NCBI GenBank assembly: GCA_036023115.1
Contig: JAYKKT010000088.1
Span: 3,668,501-3,732,500 of the forward strand
Direction: 5' to 3'
Length of the DNA: 64,000 bases
From: Brasenia schreberi
Lineage: Eukaryota; Streptophyta; Magnoliopsida; Nymphaeales; Cabombaceae
Shown here: one piece after another, positions 37,320 through 50,132 of the stretch
How positions within the stretch are numbered: position 1 is the stretch's first letter
Layout of the letters: each line of letters starts with the position of its first letter
Translations under genes and position numbers: made by a program
Notes under the pieces: generated by a model
Databases searched by the model: none
Seen by the model: only the letters and a program-made list of their open reading frames with translations
What the model was told of the DNA's origin: nothing

Positions 37320-39060
37320 GAGGGTAAGAGTAAGAAACAACAAGATCCACATCCACATCAAATGATGATTAATGCTCAGAAAAAGAAGGATGGAACCATG
37401 ATTGTGAGCAAGTCTATATTTAATCTAGAAGTGGTTAGAGAGCTTCCACAATAATAGTTTTATATGAGTTTTCTTTATCAATTATTGAGTACAAAGGTTT
37501 TTGAAAGTTTACCTAAGTACTTCAACCATTATTTCAATATTTTTCTCGAAGTATAATAACACGGAACATCCTTACAATATATGATTATGAACGTGAAAAG
37601 ATATTGAGATGACTTAGTAGGGTTAACGAGAAAATTGCTATAATAACAGACATGTGGATTTTCAAGAACCAAAAAAAGATTTATGACAATAAAAGTTCAT
37701 TTCATAGAGATTCTTAGGAGTTACAACATTGAATAATGAGGTATATAAAACCATTACAGAGGGTTCAATTATGAATTTCATGTTATCAATATCTTATTTA
37801 TGATATAATCATTGCAGGTTCATTTATATCCCTTCTCCACATAATGCAAGTGTTCTTGCTTAGGTTTTGTTAGAAACATTTTTTATTGGAATATTGATAG
37901 AAAGTTGTCAACTATAATGGTTGACAATTGTTCTATCAATGATGACAATCTTTTGGAAAAGTTGGATATCAATGCTCTTTTGCTTTAATGGTCTTTATTT
38001 CACATGAGATGTGCTCATATTCTTAATTTTATTTTAAAGGATGGTCTTGAGGTAATCGATGACTCTATTAAAAGAATTTAGGGCAATATTGTTATTTGGA
38101 ATGGTTCTAAAAAAAGAATAAAAAAGTTTATTGAAAGTGCTCGATAGTTAAATGTTTCATGCACCCAAAAATTGTTACTTGATTGCCCAACTAGGTGAAA
38201 TGCAACTTTTTTGATGCTTCAAACTATTATCAGATATAATATGTTTTTACTTGTTTGAGTATACGTGAAGAATAGGGGATAGATAAGCAGATAAGTGAGA
38301 AGTTGAAATTGTTTTATCAAATGACCGAGTTGTTTTCCGATACTAGGTATCCTACAGTAAATTTGTACATATTTGTCAAATCCATCTTCATTTGTCAAAG
38401 GGGATTAATGACTCACATCCTGTGATTAGTTATATGATATTATGAATGATGGAAAAGTTTACAAAATATTGAAATTACTATTCATGAAATTTTGGGTGTT
38501 ATGTTGTCTTGAATCTTAAATATAAGATGAAGTTCTTGCCATTTAACTTGAATTTGATTTATAGTGATGACAAGGTTGACATAGAAATTGATAAAATTTA
38601 AAATTATTGTTATTACCTATTGCAAGAATATATGGTGAGAGATGACAAAGAAAGAGAGACATATAAGGATGATGATGTTATAACTCAAGTTTAAAAATCA
38701 TTGAAGATGGAGATATGAATATGTTTAGGGACTATAATTTGTTTGTTAAATGAGCACTAATCATGATGATATCAAGTCTATTATTTGGATGAGGGTATAC
38801 TCCCTAGAACACCTAATTTTGTTATACTCAGTTGGTGGAGGACAAATTGTGTCAAATTTCCTACATTACAATGTATAGCAATAATTATTGTTATCCATGT
38901 GTATACTATAGCATCTGAGTCCACCTTTAGTATAAGTGAGAGGTGGATAAGTCCTTGTCAAAGTAGAGCTCATCTGATATTAAAAGGTTTGATGTGTGCT
39001 CAAAATTGGTTGCAGGTTGATATTAAAGGTATTGATCATTTTAATATTTCACATTGAGCT
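37320..39060 (+). pseudogene. hAT transposase relic (zf-BED/RICESLEEPER type)
   Basis: Broken frames spell the hallmark blocks in order: FNLEVVREL (about 37420), TIYDYEREK (about 37577), AIITDMWIFKNQKK (about 37635), FHMRCAHILNFILKDGLEVID (about 38000), LDCPTRWNATF (about 38180), and the C-terminal dimerisation region PNFVILSWWRTN, FPTLQCIA and ASESTFSISERWISP (38800-38960). Stops and shifts separate all of them except the last, which is open for 90 codons at 38785-39057. GC-rich sequence at 36963-37010 and the cccgagccgagccaaacc block at 39126-39145 are probably subterminal DNA of the same element. No protein can be made. Confidence 0.85.
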
Positions 39061-39689
39061 CGTAATCAAACATGTACGAGTGAAAACTAAACATTCATGA
39101 ATATATAGTAAAATAAAAACGAACTTACCCGAGCCGAGCCAAACCAAAACTCATTATTTATGCACCGCTCGAAAAGTTTTACTACCCAGTTCGTGTTCGG
39201 GTTGTTTAGATTGCAAACAGAATATGAAGAAGCACAGAAAACAAACTGGACCAAGCCAGGATAAGCTAGCTAGGTCCATTTACTAACCCCACAATAAAGG
39301 ACATTACTCAACATATATAGGTCAAAAAGTTGGATTTAGGTCTTGTATCGACACAATTTGGCAGGACCCATTTTGCACCGAACCTATGCATTGACCCGGA
39401 ATGGGACAATGAAGAGCAAACAAAACTGCCATTATAAGCTTTGTAACTCCCCAACACAATACAAACCCTGTTGACCAACCCCATTCCTTGTTTCCATGTT
39501 GAAGCTATTATACATGGTTCATTTGGCCGAATATTCTCTCTCTAATATATATATATATATATTCCTCTGCATGATAAGGCAAGTCTAGCTTGTTTGTTGT
39601 CACGAGAGACCTGTAAGGACAATCTGCCATATCTTTTGAATTTATCGCCAGTTCCCGAGAAGCAAAAGAGCTGTGTCTTTAGGCGAATT

Positions 39690-39900
39690 GACTTAGACTC
39701 TCAATCTCCGTCCCAACCTGTCCCACATGGGGCAGGTTTTCAGGATTGAAAACCTGTCCTGGAGTGGGGAACAAGGAACTGACGTAGGGCGAGGTGGGGC
39801 ATGGTTTAAGGTAAATCCACCCCGAGGTGTATATATATATATATATACTTCTAAGAACGTAGGTAATCCCTCATTTCCCATCGCTTGGCTCATGGCAGGT
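39690..39900. repeat. GC-rich repeat with cctgtccc motifs
   Basis: The block with acatggggcaggttttcagg, gaaaacctgtcctggagtgg and a short (TA)n at 39831-39846 has a local inverted symmetry. It is similar, in inverted order, to 53050-53165. It is probably a piece of a hAT-type element. Confidence 0.45.
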
Positions 39901-40449
39901 ATGCCAATTAAGGTCCGGTTTTGCTTTTGTTAGTGAAGATGTAAATTTCATCATTGGGAGAATATATACATCTTTTCTTTTTCTCGGCGGAAAGGTAGGG
40001 GCATACATAAAGGCAGTAGTTGCTGTACAACCTGAGGCTGTGAGCCCCAACCTGAAGCGGCGAAAGCCACATCCCAGCCAGGCTTTATGGAAGATGTTGG
40101 TATGCTGTGTTGCGGTACAATTTGTGTCCCAGCCAATCTGCAGAAGTATAGCCCATCGGTTAACCCATGGGATATGTAACACAGTCTTTGATCACGGCAA
40201 CTTCATCTCATCCAGAAAAGAAATAAAAAATATTTGCCGATAATTTTAACCGTAAGCTATAGTGGTAAAAGTGTGTACACACTCCCACTACGAATCATCA
40301 GATGTGCACCTTACTCAGGTTCGCAACCTGTAGCGGACCTACCATACCTCAATTTTGAAAGAATAGGTAGGAGCTTTACGGACCAAATGGATTTTTCCAA
40401 GTAATCCGCCTGCAATAACTGTACCAGGAAAGAAACATAGGAGAAAGCA
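39901..40449. other. Intergenic, no gene recognised
   Basis: Several overlapping open frames of 60-100 codons occur on both strands, but none shows a domain or conserved motif. Confidence 0.4.
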
Positions 40450-40454
40450 GCAAT

Positions 40455-40870
40455 TGAAGGAATCTACCTCTGATGGTGGGTCGGCGGCAGGCAACTTCAG
40501 TCTACCTTTCCTTCTTCAGCTTCTGCCGATCTCCTCTATACGCAGCGGATTTGGAGAGAGGATACGAGGTTCCCACACAAGGGCTTTCACGGGATGAGAT
40601 TCCAGGTGTTTCTGTGTTTTTTCAGAGTCCATGTTTTCAGTATCTTACTCGACCTGTGATGGCTGCCTTTTATAGGCAGCCTGCTCCCCCTCATCCTGGA
40701 TTCATCCACCTGCGACTTCCCTCATCCAGAGCAAATCTCGAAGTCGTTACCGGAAATCCTGGTAACAAACATCCATTACGGTTTGGCCCTCATTCGTTCA
40801 GGTAACGGACTGGATGGCTAGTCCAGCCGTTACCTGAGCAGAGAATGACCACTATTCTTATCTTATAACA
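40455..40870 (-). repeat. 3' LTR of copia element 2
   Basis: The plus-strand edges are tgaaggaatctacctc and cttatcttataaca. It aligns with 45992-46426 across its length, with an extra ~20 bases in the other copy near 46010-46030. Confidence 0.93.
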
Positions 40871-41077
40871 TCTCCCACTTGGCCATTCGAGCCAAGTGTA
40901 TCGACATACTGGTTTTCTTCTCACTTTTCAGGGTTTTTCCTAGTTATGCCGATTCCTGATTACTATTGTAATCAAAACCTTTTGTGTGGTTATTTCCCTA
41001 CATAACAATTTATCCGTTGTATGGTTATTTACCTATATAACAATCTATCTGTTGTATGGTTATTACCTATACAACAA

Positions 41078-44000
41078 TCAAATATATCTCAAACCCATGT
41101 TAGTAACATGTTTTAAGAAGAGATCCTCTGTTATGCCTTTTATTAAGGGGTCTGCCAACATATCTTCCGTTGGCATGTATGAGATGGATATTTCCTTTCT
41201 CATAACCATATCATGAACATAGTGGTATTTTACCATTATAAGCTTGCTTTTCGAGCAATCCGCTCCACTCTTAATAAGAGTAATTGCTGCATTGTTATCA
41301 CAATAGATAACCACTGGCTCGTCTGTTATCTCTAACTTCAAATCTCGTATGAAGCGGCTTATCCAGACAACACTTGTTGCAGCCATACAGCAAGCAACAT
41401 GCTTAGCTTCCTGTGTATGCAACGCTACACAATCCCGTTTCTTACATGTCCAAGAAACAACAACACCTCCAAATAAGAATATTTGTCCCAAGGTTGATTT
41501 GTTGTCATCTTTGCTCCCAACAAAGTCAGCATCTGAATATCCTACCACTTTTAGTTCATCTGCTTGAAAACACAGTTTCAAGTCCTTTGTTCCTTTCAGA
41601 TATCTTAGAATCCTTTTCACAGCTACCTAGTGCTTCTAACCAGGATTACTTTGATATCTACTTACAAGACCAACAACAAAGCTAATATCAGGTCTTGTAC
41701 ACAACATAACATACATCAAGCTACCAACAACTTATGCATAAGGAACATTAGGCTTATCGTCTCCTATACCAAGACAATCAGCTTTACTCAATTTGACCCC
41801 TTTTGCAACAAGTGTATCTACAGACTTGCATTCACCTATTTTAAACTTCTTGAGGATATAGTCAATATATCTCTCCTCACTCAGGCATAAGAGTCTAGAT
41901 CCTCTATCTCGAGAGATCTTTATTCCCAAGATATAGGATGCTTCCCCATATCCTTCATTTCAAACTTAGAATTCAACCATGACTTGGTTTTGACAATCAT
42001 CTCATTGTCGTTTCCAGTCAACAATATGTCATCTACATACAATGACAAGATGACAAAGTGGCTCCAACTGTTCCAAACATATACACAGTGATCAAGTTTG
42101 TTAGCCACAAACTCAAGTTCTATAATGGTATTTTGAAAAGTCAAATACTATTGGTGAGGTGACTGTTTAAGGTCATATAGGGATTTTTTCAACCTATATA
42201 CTTTATCTTCCAGGCCTTCAACTACAAATCCTTCGGGCTGCTGCATGTATATGATTTCTTTTAAATCTTCATTTAGAAAAGCCGTCTTTAGATCTAACTG
42301 ATGTAAATCCAAATCATAGTATGCAGATATTGTCAGGATTATTTGTATGGATACAAATTTCGCAACTGGAGAATGTGTCTCAACATAATCTATTCTCTCT
42401 TTTGTGAAAAACCCTTTTGCAACCAACCTCTCTTTAAACTTGTCGAATTTACCATCGACCTTGTATTTCTTTTTCAGAACCCATTTGCAGCCTATAGCTT
42501 TTCTTCCTTTTGGCAAACCAGCTAATTCCCAAACTTGGTTTTTCAAAATGGATTCAATTTTCTCATTCATGATTTTCTCCCAGTCTGTCGCTTCTGATGA
42601 GTTCATTGCTTGCTGACAAGTCAACTTATAAGTCAACTCATCTAAATCTACCGAATTACATACTTCTTCTATAAGATAAGTGTGATAATTCTTTAAGTAG
42701 GACGGAGTGACTCTTGGCTTCTTATGTCCCCTTAAGGTATCAGTAGTTTTAGGAAGATCTTCTATGGGTTCAAAAGATGATTGGTCTAAATCTACCAAAT
42801 CATCAATACAATCCTCATCGTTTTCCAGCATGTCATTCTTAGTATCTTCTAAGAATTCAATATCTCTACTTTCAATGAGTCTATGGTCCTTATGATAAAA
42901 CCGATATTCTTTTGAATCTTTTGGATATCCAATGAATACACATCTTAAGGACCTGCTGTCTAGCTTATCTATAGACTGATCAAGGATCTTGACATGTGCA
43001 ATAGATCCCCACCTCCTGAGATGACCTAGGTTGGGTTTTCTTCCAAATCATATCTCATATTGTGTAGTAAATGCAACTTTACAGTACTCTATTGAGTATG
43101 TAAACAGTTGTACTTACTGTTTCTCTCCAAAATATCCTTTGAAGAGAGACATCAATTAACATTAACCTTATCATATTCAGCAAGGTTATATTGTATCTTT
43201 CAGCTACACCATTTTACTGAGGTGTCTTAGGCATTGTATTTTGTTTACTAATATCAAAGTTTTTGCAAAATTCTAAGAATTCTATCGAGGTATATTCACC
43301 TCCTCTATCTAATCTTAAGACTTTGATCGAATGCCCTAACTGATTTTCCACTTCTTGCTTATATTCTTTAAAAGCATCAAGTGCCTCCGATTTATGTGCC
43401 AAAAGACATATATATATATATATATATATACATATATTTAGAGTAATCATTAATAAATGTTATAAAATAACCATTTTTCTGATGTGTCTTTACTCTAAAA
43501 GACACTTTTTAAAACTTATATGCCCTAAGCGTTTATGCCACATATTCACGTCAATAGTAAATGCACTCTCAATATAAGCAGAAGATTTAATGATTTTCAT
43601 TATCACACAATTTGAACAGTCCTTGTTCTACATCAAGTTCTCCAGAGAACAAAATTCTCTCATGCTTACCCACAGTCACCTTTTAGGAATAAACCTAACC
43701 TTAAAATCTTTCTTTACTAAGGCAGGGATCAAGACCAGATTGCGCTTTATTGATGACACAATTAACACATCGGTCAATACAATTGGTTTGCCTTGTACAT
43801 GTATCCTAAATGACCCAATACCCAGAACATCAGAGAAAGTACTATTTCTCACATACATACGATGTTCCCCAAGTTGATATTCCTTAAGATTTATTGCCCC
43901 TTCCTTGGTCTTCGAGATGTGTCTTGTAGTTTCTGAGTCTATCCACCAACCTGTCACTAGGCAGTCCAAATACAAACATTCTGAAATCACGCATATTATA

Positions 44001-45046
44001 TCCTACTTCTCCGATTGTCCGCGCTGTTGGTTTCCACCAACCTGTCACTAGGCAGTCCAAATACAAACATTCTGAAATCACGCATATTATATCCTACTTC
44101 TCCGACTGTCCGCGTTGTGGGTTGTTTCCTCCACATTTTTTATTGCGGCAATCCCTTTTGTAGTATCCCATCTTTCCACAATTGAAACACTTGATCCAAG
44201 AAACGGTTTCTTGCGATTTCTTAAAATTTTGACTGTCTTTCTTGTTATCCTTGCCAAACCTTTTATTTGGTTTCTTTTTCTGGTTGGACTTGGAGCTAGA
44301 TGCTAACTCATCCTGAACCACTACCAATTTTTCTTTCTTATTTTTGAGCATATGCTCTTACTCTATTGCTAGTTTATGGGGCAACTTAGAAAGATTAACT
44401 TCAGACCCTAATCTTAGGGCAGTGGTGATCATGTTCCATGACGGGGGTAGACTATTCAATATTGTTGATATCTGCATTAGTTCGAGGATAACTGATTTTG
44501 CTATGGCTAAGTCTCTAGTCATTACCAACGTGTGATTCGCATGCTCTACTACATTTTCTCCTTCTTTCATTATGAAGGAATTGTATTTTTGTAGTAGAAA
44601 CTGCACATGCAATTTTGTAGTTGTATCGTATTTAGCTGTTAATGAGTCAAACAACTCTTTTGCGGTCTCATATTTTTTAAAGACCCTGATTAAGTCATCC
44701 TTCATGTATGTTAACATGATCATCCTTGCTATAGTATCGTCCTTTAGAAATATTTTATACATTTCTAACTGTTGCTCATTTGCGTCTGGGGTGATGGACG
44801 CATGGTTTCCTTTAGAACATACTCAATACCTTCTAGTATTAGAGCTAAAGAAATTCTTCTCTTCCATGTCTGGAAGTTGAGACCGTTCAACTTTTTTGTC
44901 TTTGTCAATTCAGACACACATATCCTATAACTTATTTTTATGTGTTTGGCAAAAGTAACAATTAAGCAGTCTAAAAAGAAAACCAACATAAAAATACAAG
45001 CATACATAGCAAGAAACATGTTAGTATGATGCATAATATCAAGCAA
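41078..45046 (-). pseudogene. Copia gag-pol, degenerate
   Basis: From 45046 downward: Gag (LNGLNFQTWKRRISLAL; then 44762-44358); zinc knuckle CFNCGKMGYYKRDC (44351-44094 frame), where Tyr replaces the metal-binding His; protease WWIDSETTRHIS (43990-43676 frame), where SETT replaces the usual SGAT; an integrase piece with LRLDRGGEYTSIEFLEFC (43450-43214) interrupted by a (TA)n tract; RT (CKWVLKKKYKVDG, LVAKGF, QLDLKTAFLNEDL at 42831-42148, then SLYVDDILLTGND at 42144-41920); and RNase H (YSDADFVGSKDDNKST, then IYCDNNAAI at 41620-41078). The RT and RNase H frames are long, but shifts and stops separate the domains. Confidence 0.92.
43943..44125 (-). repeat. 91-bp tandem duplication in copia 2
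   Basis: The block beginning ccaccaacctgtcactaggc at 43943 is repeated at 44034. As 91 is not a multiple of three, it shifts the frame just upstream of the protease motif. Confidence 0.9.
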
Positions 45047-45978
45047 GTAATGTAATGATATTTTGAAATTTTTCCAAGGGGTTTCTGCCTCTGTACCCCT
45101 AAAAGAATACCAAGGTCAAAACTGTAATTTTATCTATTTATCCCCTCTTTGTAATTTTGTAAAATTTTGAGGACAAACTCGTAAAATTACTCTTCGGTAT
45201 TTCTGTAAAATTCGCAATTGATCGGGATTAAAACCGTAATTTTAACCCTCAAGGCGAATCTATAATTTTTCAAAAGAACAGGGGTAAATTTGTCTTTTGA
45301 CCAGATGGCAGAAGTGAAATTATCCAAACCAAAAAGGGTAAAACTGTAAAGTAACAACCCGATATTTGGTAATTTTCATAAATAGCCAAAGGGTAAAACA
45401 AACTTTTCGCTCAGTAAGGGCAAAATAGCCAAATGGTAATTTTGTCCAATGGCAATAGAGTAATATCTGAAAATCGGTCGGGACAAAACGGTATTTTTAG
45501 ACCGTTCTTCGAGGCAGTTTCTTAAAACCGCTAGTGGTTTTCCCGCCCGCGGTTTTTCAAAATCGTGGATTTCAAATTTTTTTATTTTTATTATTATAGA
45601 TACAAAACAAAAAATTGATAAAGGCTTAGAGAGAAAGAAAAAAAAGGGAGGAGAGAGGGGAGAGAGGAAAATAGAGGGAGAAGGGGAGGGGGCGTAGGAC
45701 CCTCTGGTGGCGGCATCCCTGGCGATTTCTGCTATCGCACCTTTCTAAGAGGCTGTGGGCATCCCTGGCGGTTTCTTCCTCTGGCCTTTCCAGCTTTTGG
45801 CCTTTCCGGCTTGTGGTCGTTCGACCTCTGGCCTTTCCGACTTATTGCCTTTTTAGCTTCTTGCCATTCATTCTCTTACCTGCCTTGCCTCTGCCGACCA
45901 CCTCTGCTTCTCCCTGATCCCCTTTCCTGTGTTTTTTTTTCTCTCTACTTACCTGTCTTTCTTTTACAAGGTTTTAAG
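45047..45978 (-). other. Long untranslated leader of copia 2
   Basis: The sequence between the primer site and gag has no coding match. 45150-45500 is rich in repeated phrases such as gtaaaattttg and cgtaattttaac, and 45640-45950 is GC- and pyrimidine-rich with several cctttccggctt-like phrases. It may be packaged leader or captured sequence. Confidence 0.5.
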
Positions 45979-45991
45979 GCTCTCATACCAG

Positions 45992-46426
45992 TGAAGGAAT
46001 CTACCTCCAGTGGCGGTAGTGGATTCCGGTGGTGGGTCGACGACACACAGCTTCAGTCTATCTTTCCTTCTTCAACTTCTACTGATCTCCTCTGTACGTA
46101 ACGGATTTTGAGAGAGGATACGAGGTTCCCACACAGGGGCTTTCACGGGATGAGATTTCAGGTGTTGTTGTGTTTTTTCAGAGTATGTGTTTTCGGTATC
46201 TTACTCGACCTGTGATAGTTGTCTTTTATAAGCAGTCTGCTCCCCCTCATCCTGAATTCATCCACCTGCGGCTTCCCTTGTCCGGAGTAAATCTCGGAGC
46301 CGTTATCGGAAATCCCGATAACGGTTATCCGTTAAGGTTCGACCCTCATCCGTTCAGGTAACGGATTGGATGGCCAGTCCAACCGTTACCTTAGCCGAGA
46401 ATGGCCATTGTTCTTATCTTGTAACA
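45992..46426 (-). repeat. 5' LTR of copia element 2
   Basis: The plus-strand edges are tgaaggaatctacctc and cttatcttgtaaca. On the minus strand the LTR runs TG to CA, and the primer-binding site follows after one base. Confidence 0.93.
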
Positions 46427-46475
46427 GCAATACCCTATAACACATTATCTATTGAGAGAAAATGTTAGGAATATG

Positions 46476-46880
46476 TTATTCGCAAGTTCTACATACATAT
46501 AATGAACAAAGCACACAAAAACACATGCATGTACACACATATGTAGCTGAGAATTGTAAGAGAGAACACATATATAGACGCTTATATACACATATATATG
46601 AGAGATGAATGGGTGAAGGCTCACCCCTCCAACTGTATACAATGAAACTGGCTGATGGATGGAGGGTCCTGGTGGCCGACTCCAGGGCTGTGGCCAAGAG
46701 AGCTAGGGCGTAAGGCTTCGAGTTCATACGTAATGCTTTGAGAGGCGGAGAGGAAGAGCCTGGCGCCAGTGGTGAACGAGGGAGGAAGGCGTGGGGATCA
46801 AGAGGCGGAGAGGGCGTGCACACAGGGATAACTGGTGCCCGCAAAACCATTAATCTCCTGGCCGTGGCGAAGGTGGACAT
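46476..46880 (-). other. GC-rich open frame of unknown origin
   Basis: From an ATG at 46880 the frame reads MSTFATARRLMVLRAP, then a Pro/Ser-rich stretch (CTPSPPLDPHAFLPRSPLAP), KALRMNSKPYALALLATALE and on into microsatellite sequence. The first ~80 residues are GC-rich against AT-rich surroundings, and the Ser/Arg-rich N-terminus resembles an organelle transit peptide. I recognise no family. It could be a stray first exon or a captured gene fragment. Confidence 0.3.
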
Positions 46881-46899
46881 GTGGTAGGAAGCTAGCACA

Positions 46900-47355
46900 A
46901 AGATAACGGGAGAAGGAGACTCGAGTTTACGTGCAAAAGTATTGATGTTTTGGCCATGTTGTGGTGTATAAGATGAGCACTGCTAGGCTGAGAGAGAGAG
47001 ATGCAGTGGTTCAGGCTACGCAATGAGTGCATTTATGGTGTTCCCCAGGTGATACTATATGTGTTGTCTGTATGTGTGTTTGTGTACGTGTATGAGAAAG
47101 AGTATGTATTTGTGTGCGTGTTTGAATTGATTCTTTGATGGGACGGTGTATAACCACATTCGAAGTACATAGTGATCTTGCACAACAAAAAAAAGAATAT
47201 TTTTCTTTATAGTTCCCAAGATGGTGGTAGTTGTGTTTGAATGCAATTGGTTGGTAAAACTTGTGCACAGTTACGAAGGTTCGAAAGCAACATGGGCCCA
47301 AACCTCACATCATATACACGTGATGAAATTACAAAGATATATAAACCTCTCCCTT

Positions 47356-47397
<42 letters not shown>

Positions 47398-47574
47398 GTA
47401 AAAGACAAGAGAAGGAGACTTGTAAAAGAAAATGTATACACAAACACGTGCGCGTGCACAAAAATTTTAGTGTACTGTGTAGTATTCAATTTTAAAAATT
47501 AGCTCTTCAAAGAATTGCTTTTATCCATCCATATGTACGTACATAATATATTACATACACATATATATATATAT

Positions 47575-47617
<43 letters not shown>

Positions 47618-49034
47618 AATACATATATGTGTGTATATATATATATATACATGTGTGTGTGGGGGGGAAATGGAGTGACCTATGACTTGTTTTCGACAAA
47701 GAAAGCTATATAGTTCCTAACCTTCGGTTTAGTTCTCAAAAGCAAAATATAATAAAATCTTGAGTGCTTGCTGTTGAAGAGGGTTAGCACCCTAGCAAAT
47801 TTACGCTGATCCATTGAAAACAACCACACACACACACATTCAACGCTGGTGCTAAGTAAAGCAGCATGTCCCTTTCAAGAACTAGCAACAATGAACCTTA
47901 CCTGATATGGGAAGGTTCACAAAATTTGGACCCATTTTGCCAACTTTCTGCGTGATCAATTCACCTGGGTGGGCCTTTTCATGTATCGATGGCAGATCGA
48001 GAAACTTCATTGTACAAAGAAGCCTCAAAGTTAGTGGGTTCATTGCAACTAATTCCATGTTTATATACATGCACAAATACACATGTTTATAATCTAAATT
48101 CTAAATAGAATTGCATGACCAACCAACAAATTCTCTTTTGGTTAAACTAATTAAGCAGCCCTTGATGTAATTCTTTGTCCATTTCAGAAAGATTAAGAAG
48201 AGTTGGCATTAGTTAAGCAAATAAGCTTATCTATGGACTAACTAAGCTTCTCATTATGTATACTTATACGTCTATATTTATACATGAGAAAATTTCATAT
48301 TAGTACTATATAGTTTGCTGAAAATCTACTTTAGTATTATGTATTATATTTTCTAGGACTTAAATGACCTAAATTTTAAAAACTCATCGCTTTAATATCC
48401 TATCACTAACTCTATTAGAATGGGATTTGACGTGGTTGATGGAGAATTTTAACATATTATGATTGTTGATGTGTATTAATATGAACTTTTTTCTTTATAC
48501 ATACAAGACACATTTTATATGCATTGTGCGGAATACATATCCCGCGCATTTTATATGCATATATAAGATGTTTATATACTCGTTTGTGGGTGGATATGAA
48601 TGTGTATAAAGGACAGTGTCATCAAAGGAGAAACCATTCTTAGGATATGAAACTTAGTCCCATATCCGAAGCGGAAGCCGAGTGTGGGTGGAAATTTTTT
48701 TTTTACCTCGTCCTTAAGGCCTATGCCCAATGTCAGCTTGTATAATTAAACTGTGTATCCTCTTCATCTTCGGCCTCATACCAGCTAGCGAAGGCCCCCT
48801 ACCACTGTAGTAGTCAAGTTTCGAGGCTTTGATTCTCATCGAATATTTTTTTTTTGAAAGGCAAGCGAGTTAAGCAGACCCCTACCAGGTATATTCATAA
48901 GATACAGATTACAACGATGTCGGGAACCAGTCAGGGTGATGATCCTTCCAGGAATTCATAAGCTCACTTAAAATAATTAGCCAGGATTGCCAACCATTCC
49001 TTCAATTGCCCAACTGCCATACCTTGATCGCAAC
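46900..49034. other. Intergenic, microsatellite-rich
   Basis: TA/CA/GA tracts lie at 47358-47396, 47562-47661 and 47823-47837. No gene is supported. A stretch at 48851-48960 (ttttttttttgaaaggcaag, then gttaagcagacccctacc) repeats in altered form at 49855-49960 and 25037-25150, which suggests a further dispersed element family. Confidence 0.55.
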
Positions 49035-49109
49035 CAATGACGGATCTACATTGACACGTCCCACCTGAAATTCAGAAAACCAATGAAAAAGTTAAAGTAG
49101 ACGATTGAA

Positions 49110-49168
<59 letters not shown>

Positions 49169-49286
49169 TTCTCCACCTCAAATTCAGAAAAACAATGAAA
49201 AAGTTACAGGAGACCATTCAATCCCACCTCAAATGATCAAATAGGCACTTCGCCCCACCTCACGAAAAATTCTAGGTCCGCCACTG
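49035..49286. mobile_element. hAT MITE with internal (TA)n, 252 bp
   Basis: The ends caatgacggatctaca and tctaggtccgccactg form an imperfect terminal inverted repeat, and the 8-bp flanks atcgcaac (49027-49034 and 49287-49294) are identical. The interior has two copies of caaattcagaaa-type sequence around a (TA)27 tract (about 49112-49166). Confidence 0.88.
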
Positions 49287-49294
49287 ATCGCAAC

Positions 49295-50098
49295 AGTAAT
49301 TTCTGTGTCAAATCTGCTTCGTATGCTAGAAAATCCTTTACAGGTGACCGTGACACTGTTCTTTTCCTTCAGAAGAGAATCCAGTAGCTCATTGACTGAT
49401 CTGCTGGAGAAAACTAAAGCTACTATTGCAGCCAGCGGGTTGAACCAGACCTGAACCAACGCAGTAATCAGAAGCGAGGGAACCAGAACCTAACTGGAAA
49501 CAGGGTACACTGTAGTTCAGTTCCAGTTGCACCCATTCAGGAACTACACCGGAACAGAATGGCACACCAAAAAGCTGTAGTTCCAGGTTGTTTCGTGGTT
49601 CTGGTTATCAAATCTCACCTTTGCTTCATTGTTTTCTGAACAAAACCGAAAACAAAGTGAAACCAGAGCTGCTGCACAACCAGAATTGAACGGTAACTGG
49701 AACTAAAAGGGACCTCTTTGGTTCCTGTTCGAGGTTCCGATAAAACTGGATCCAGTGTTTGAAACCACTGGTCTCGGTCTACAGCGTCACATAAAGCCCC
49801 TCTCTTTGAAGAGGATCCTTAGCATGTCATACCGTGGAAGTCTCAGACATACTTTTTTATTTCTTTTGATAGGTCAGCCGGTTAGGCAAGACCTTGACCA
49901 ATGCAAGTAAAAGGCACGAATCAGGTGATTTATCTTTCCAGGTCCTATCATGGGGTTCCGGGAGAAGGGACATTATCAATACTTCGCTGATTCTCTAATA
50001 CATAATTTAATTTTCATGCGCCATGCTTTCTTTGACATGAACTTGAGTTGATTGGAAAGAAAGTGCAAGATGCATAATCCACTCAATATCGAACATTC

Positions 50099-50132
<34 letters not shown>

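Larger units (their letters stand above)
40455..46426 (-). mobile_element. Second Ty1/copia LTR retrotransposon, complete ends
   Basis: The element is 6.0 kb and reads on the minus strand. LTRs are 40455-40870 (3') and 45992-46426 (5'), bounded by a perfect 5-bp target duplication gcaat (40450-40454 and 46427-46431). The primer-binding site, read from the plus strand as gctctcatacca (45979-45990), is one base from the 5' LTR and fits initiator tRNA-Met with one mismatch. A purine tract (plus strand tctcccacttggcc, 40871-40884) adjoins the 3' LTR. LTR identity is visibly lower than in the first element, so this insertion is older. The leader between primer site and gag is about 0.9 kb. Confidence 0.94.

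Noticed and set aside
39871..40243. Overlapping frames of 60-103 codons on both strands
   Set aside because: No domain, and the reading shifts between frames without conserved pattern.
46640..46880. Identification of the GC-rich frame as chloroplast ATP synthase delta subunit
   Set aside because: The resemblance rests on a few residues (YALALLATALE) and is too weak to name it.
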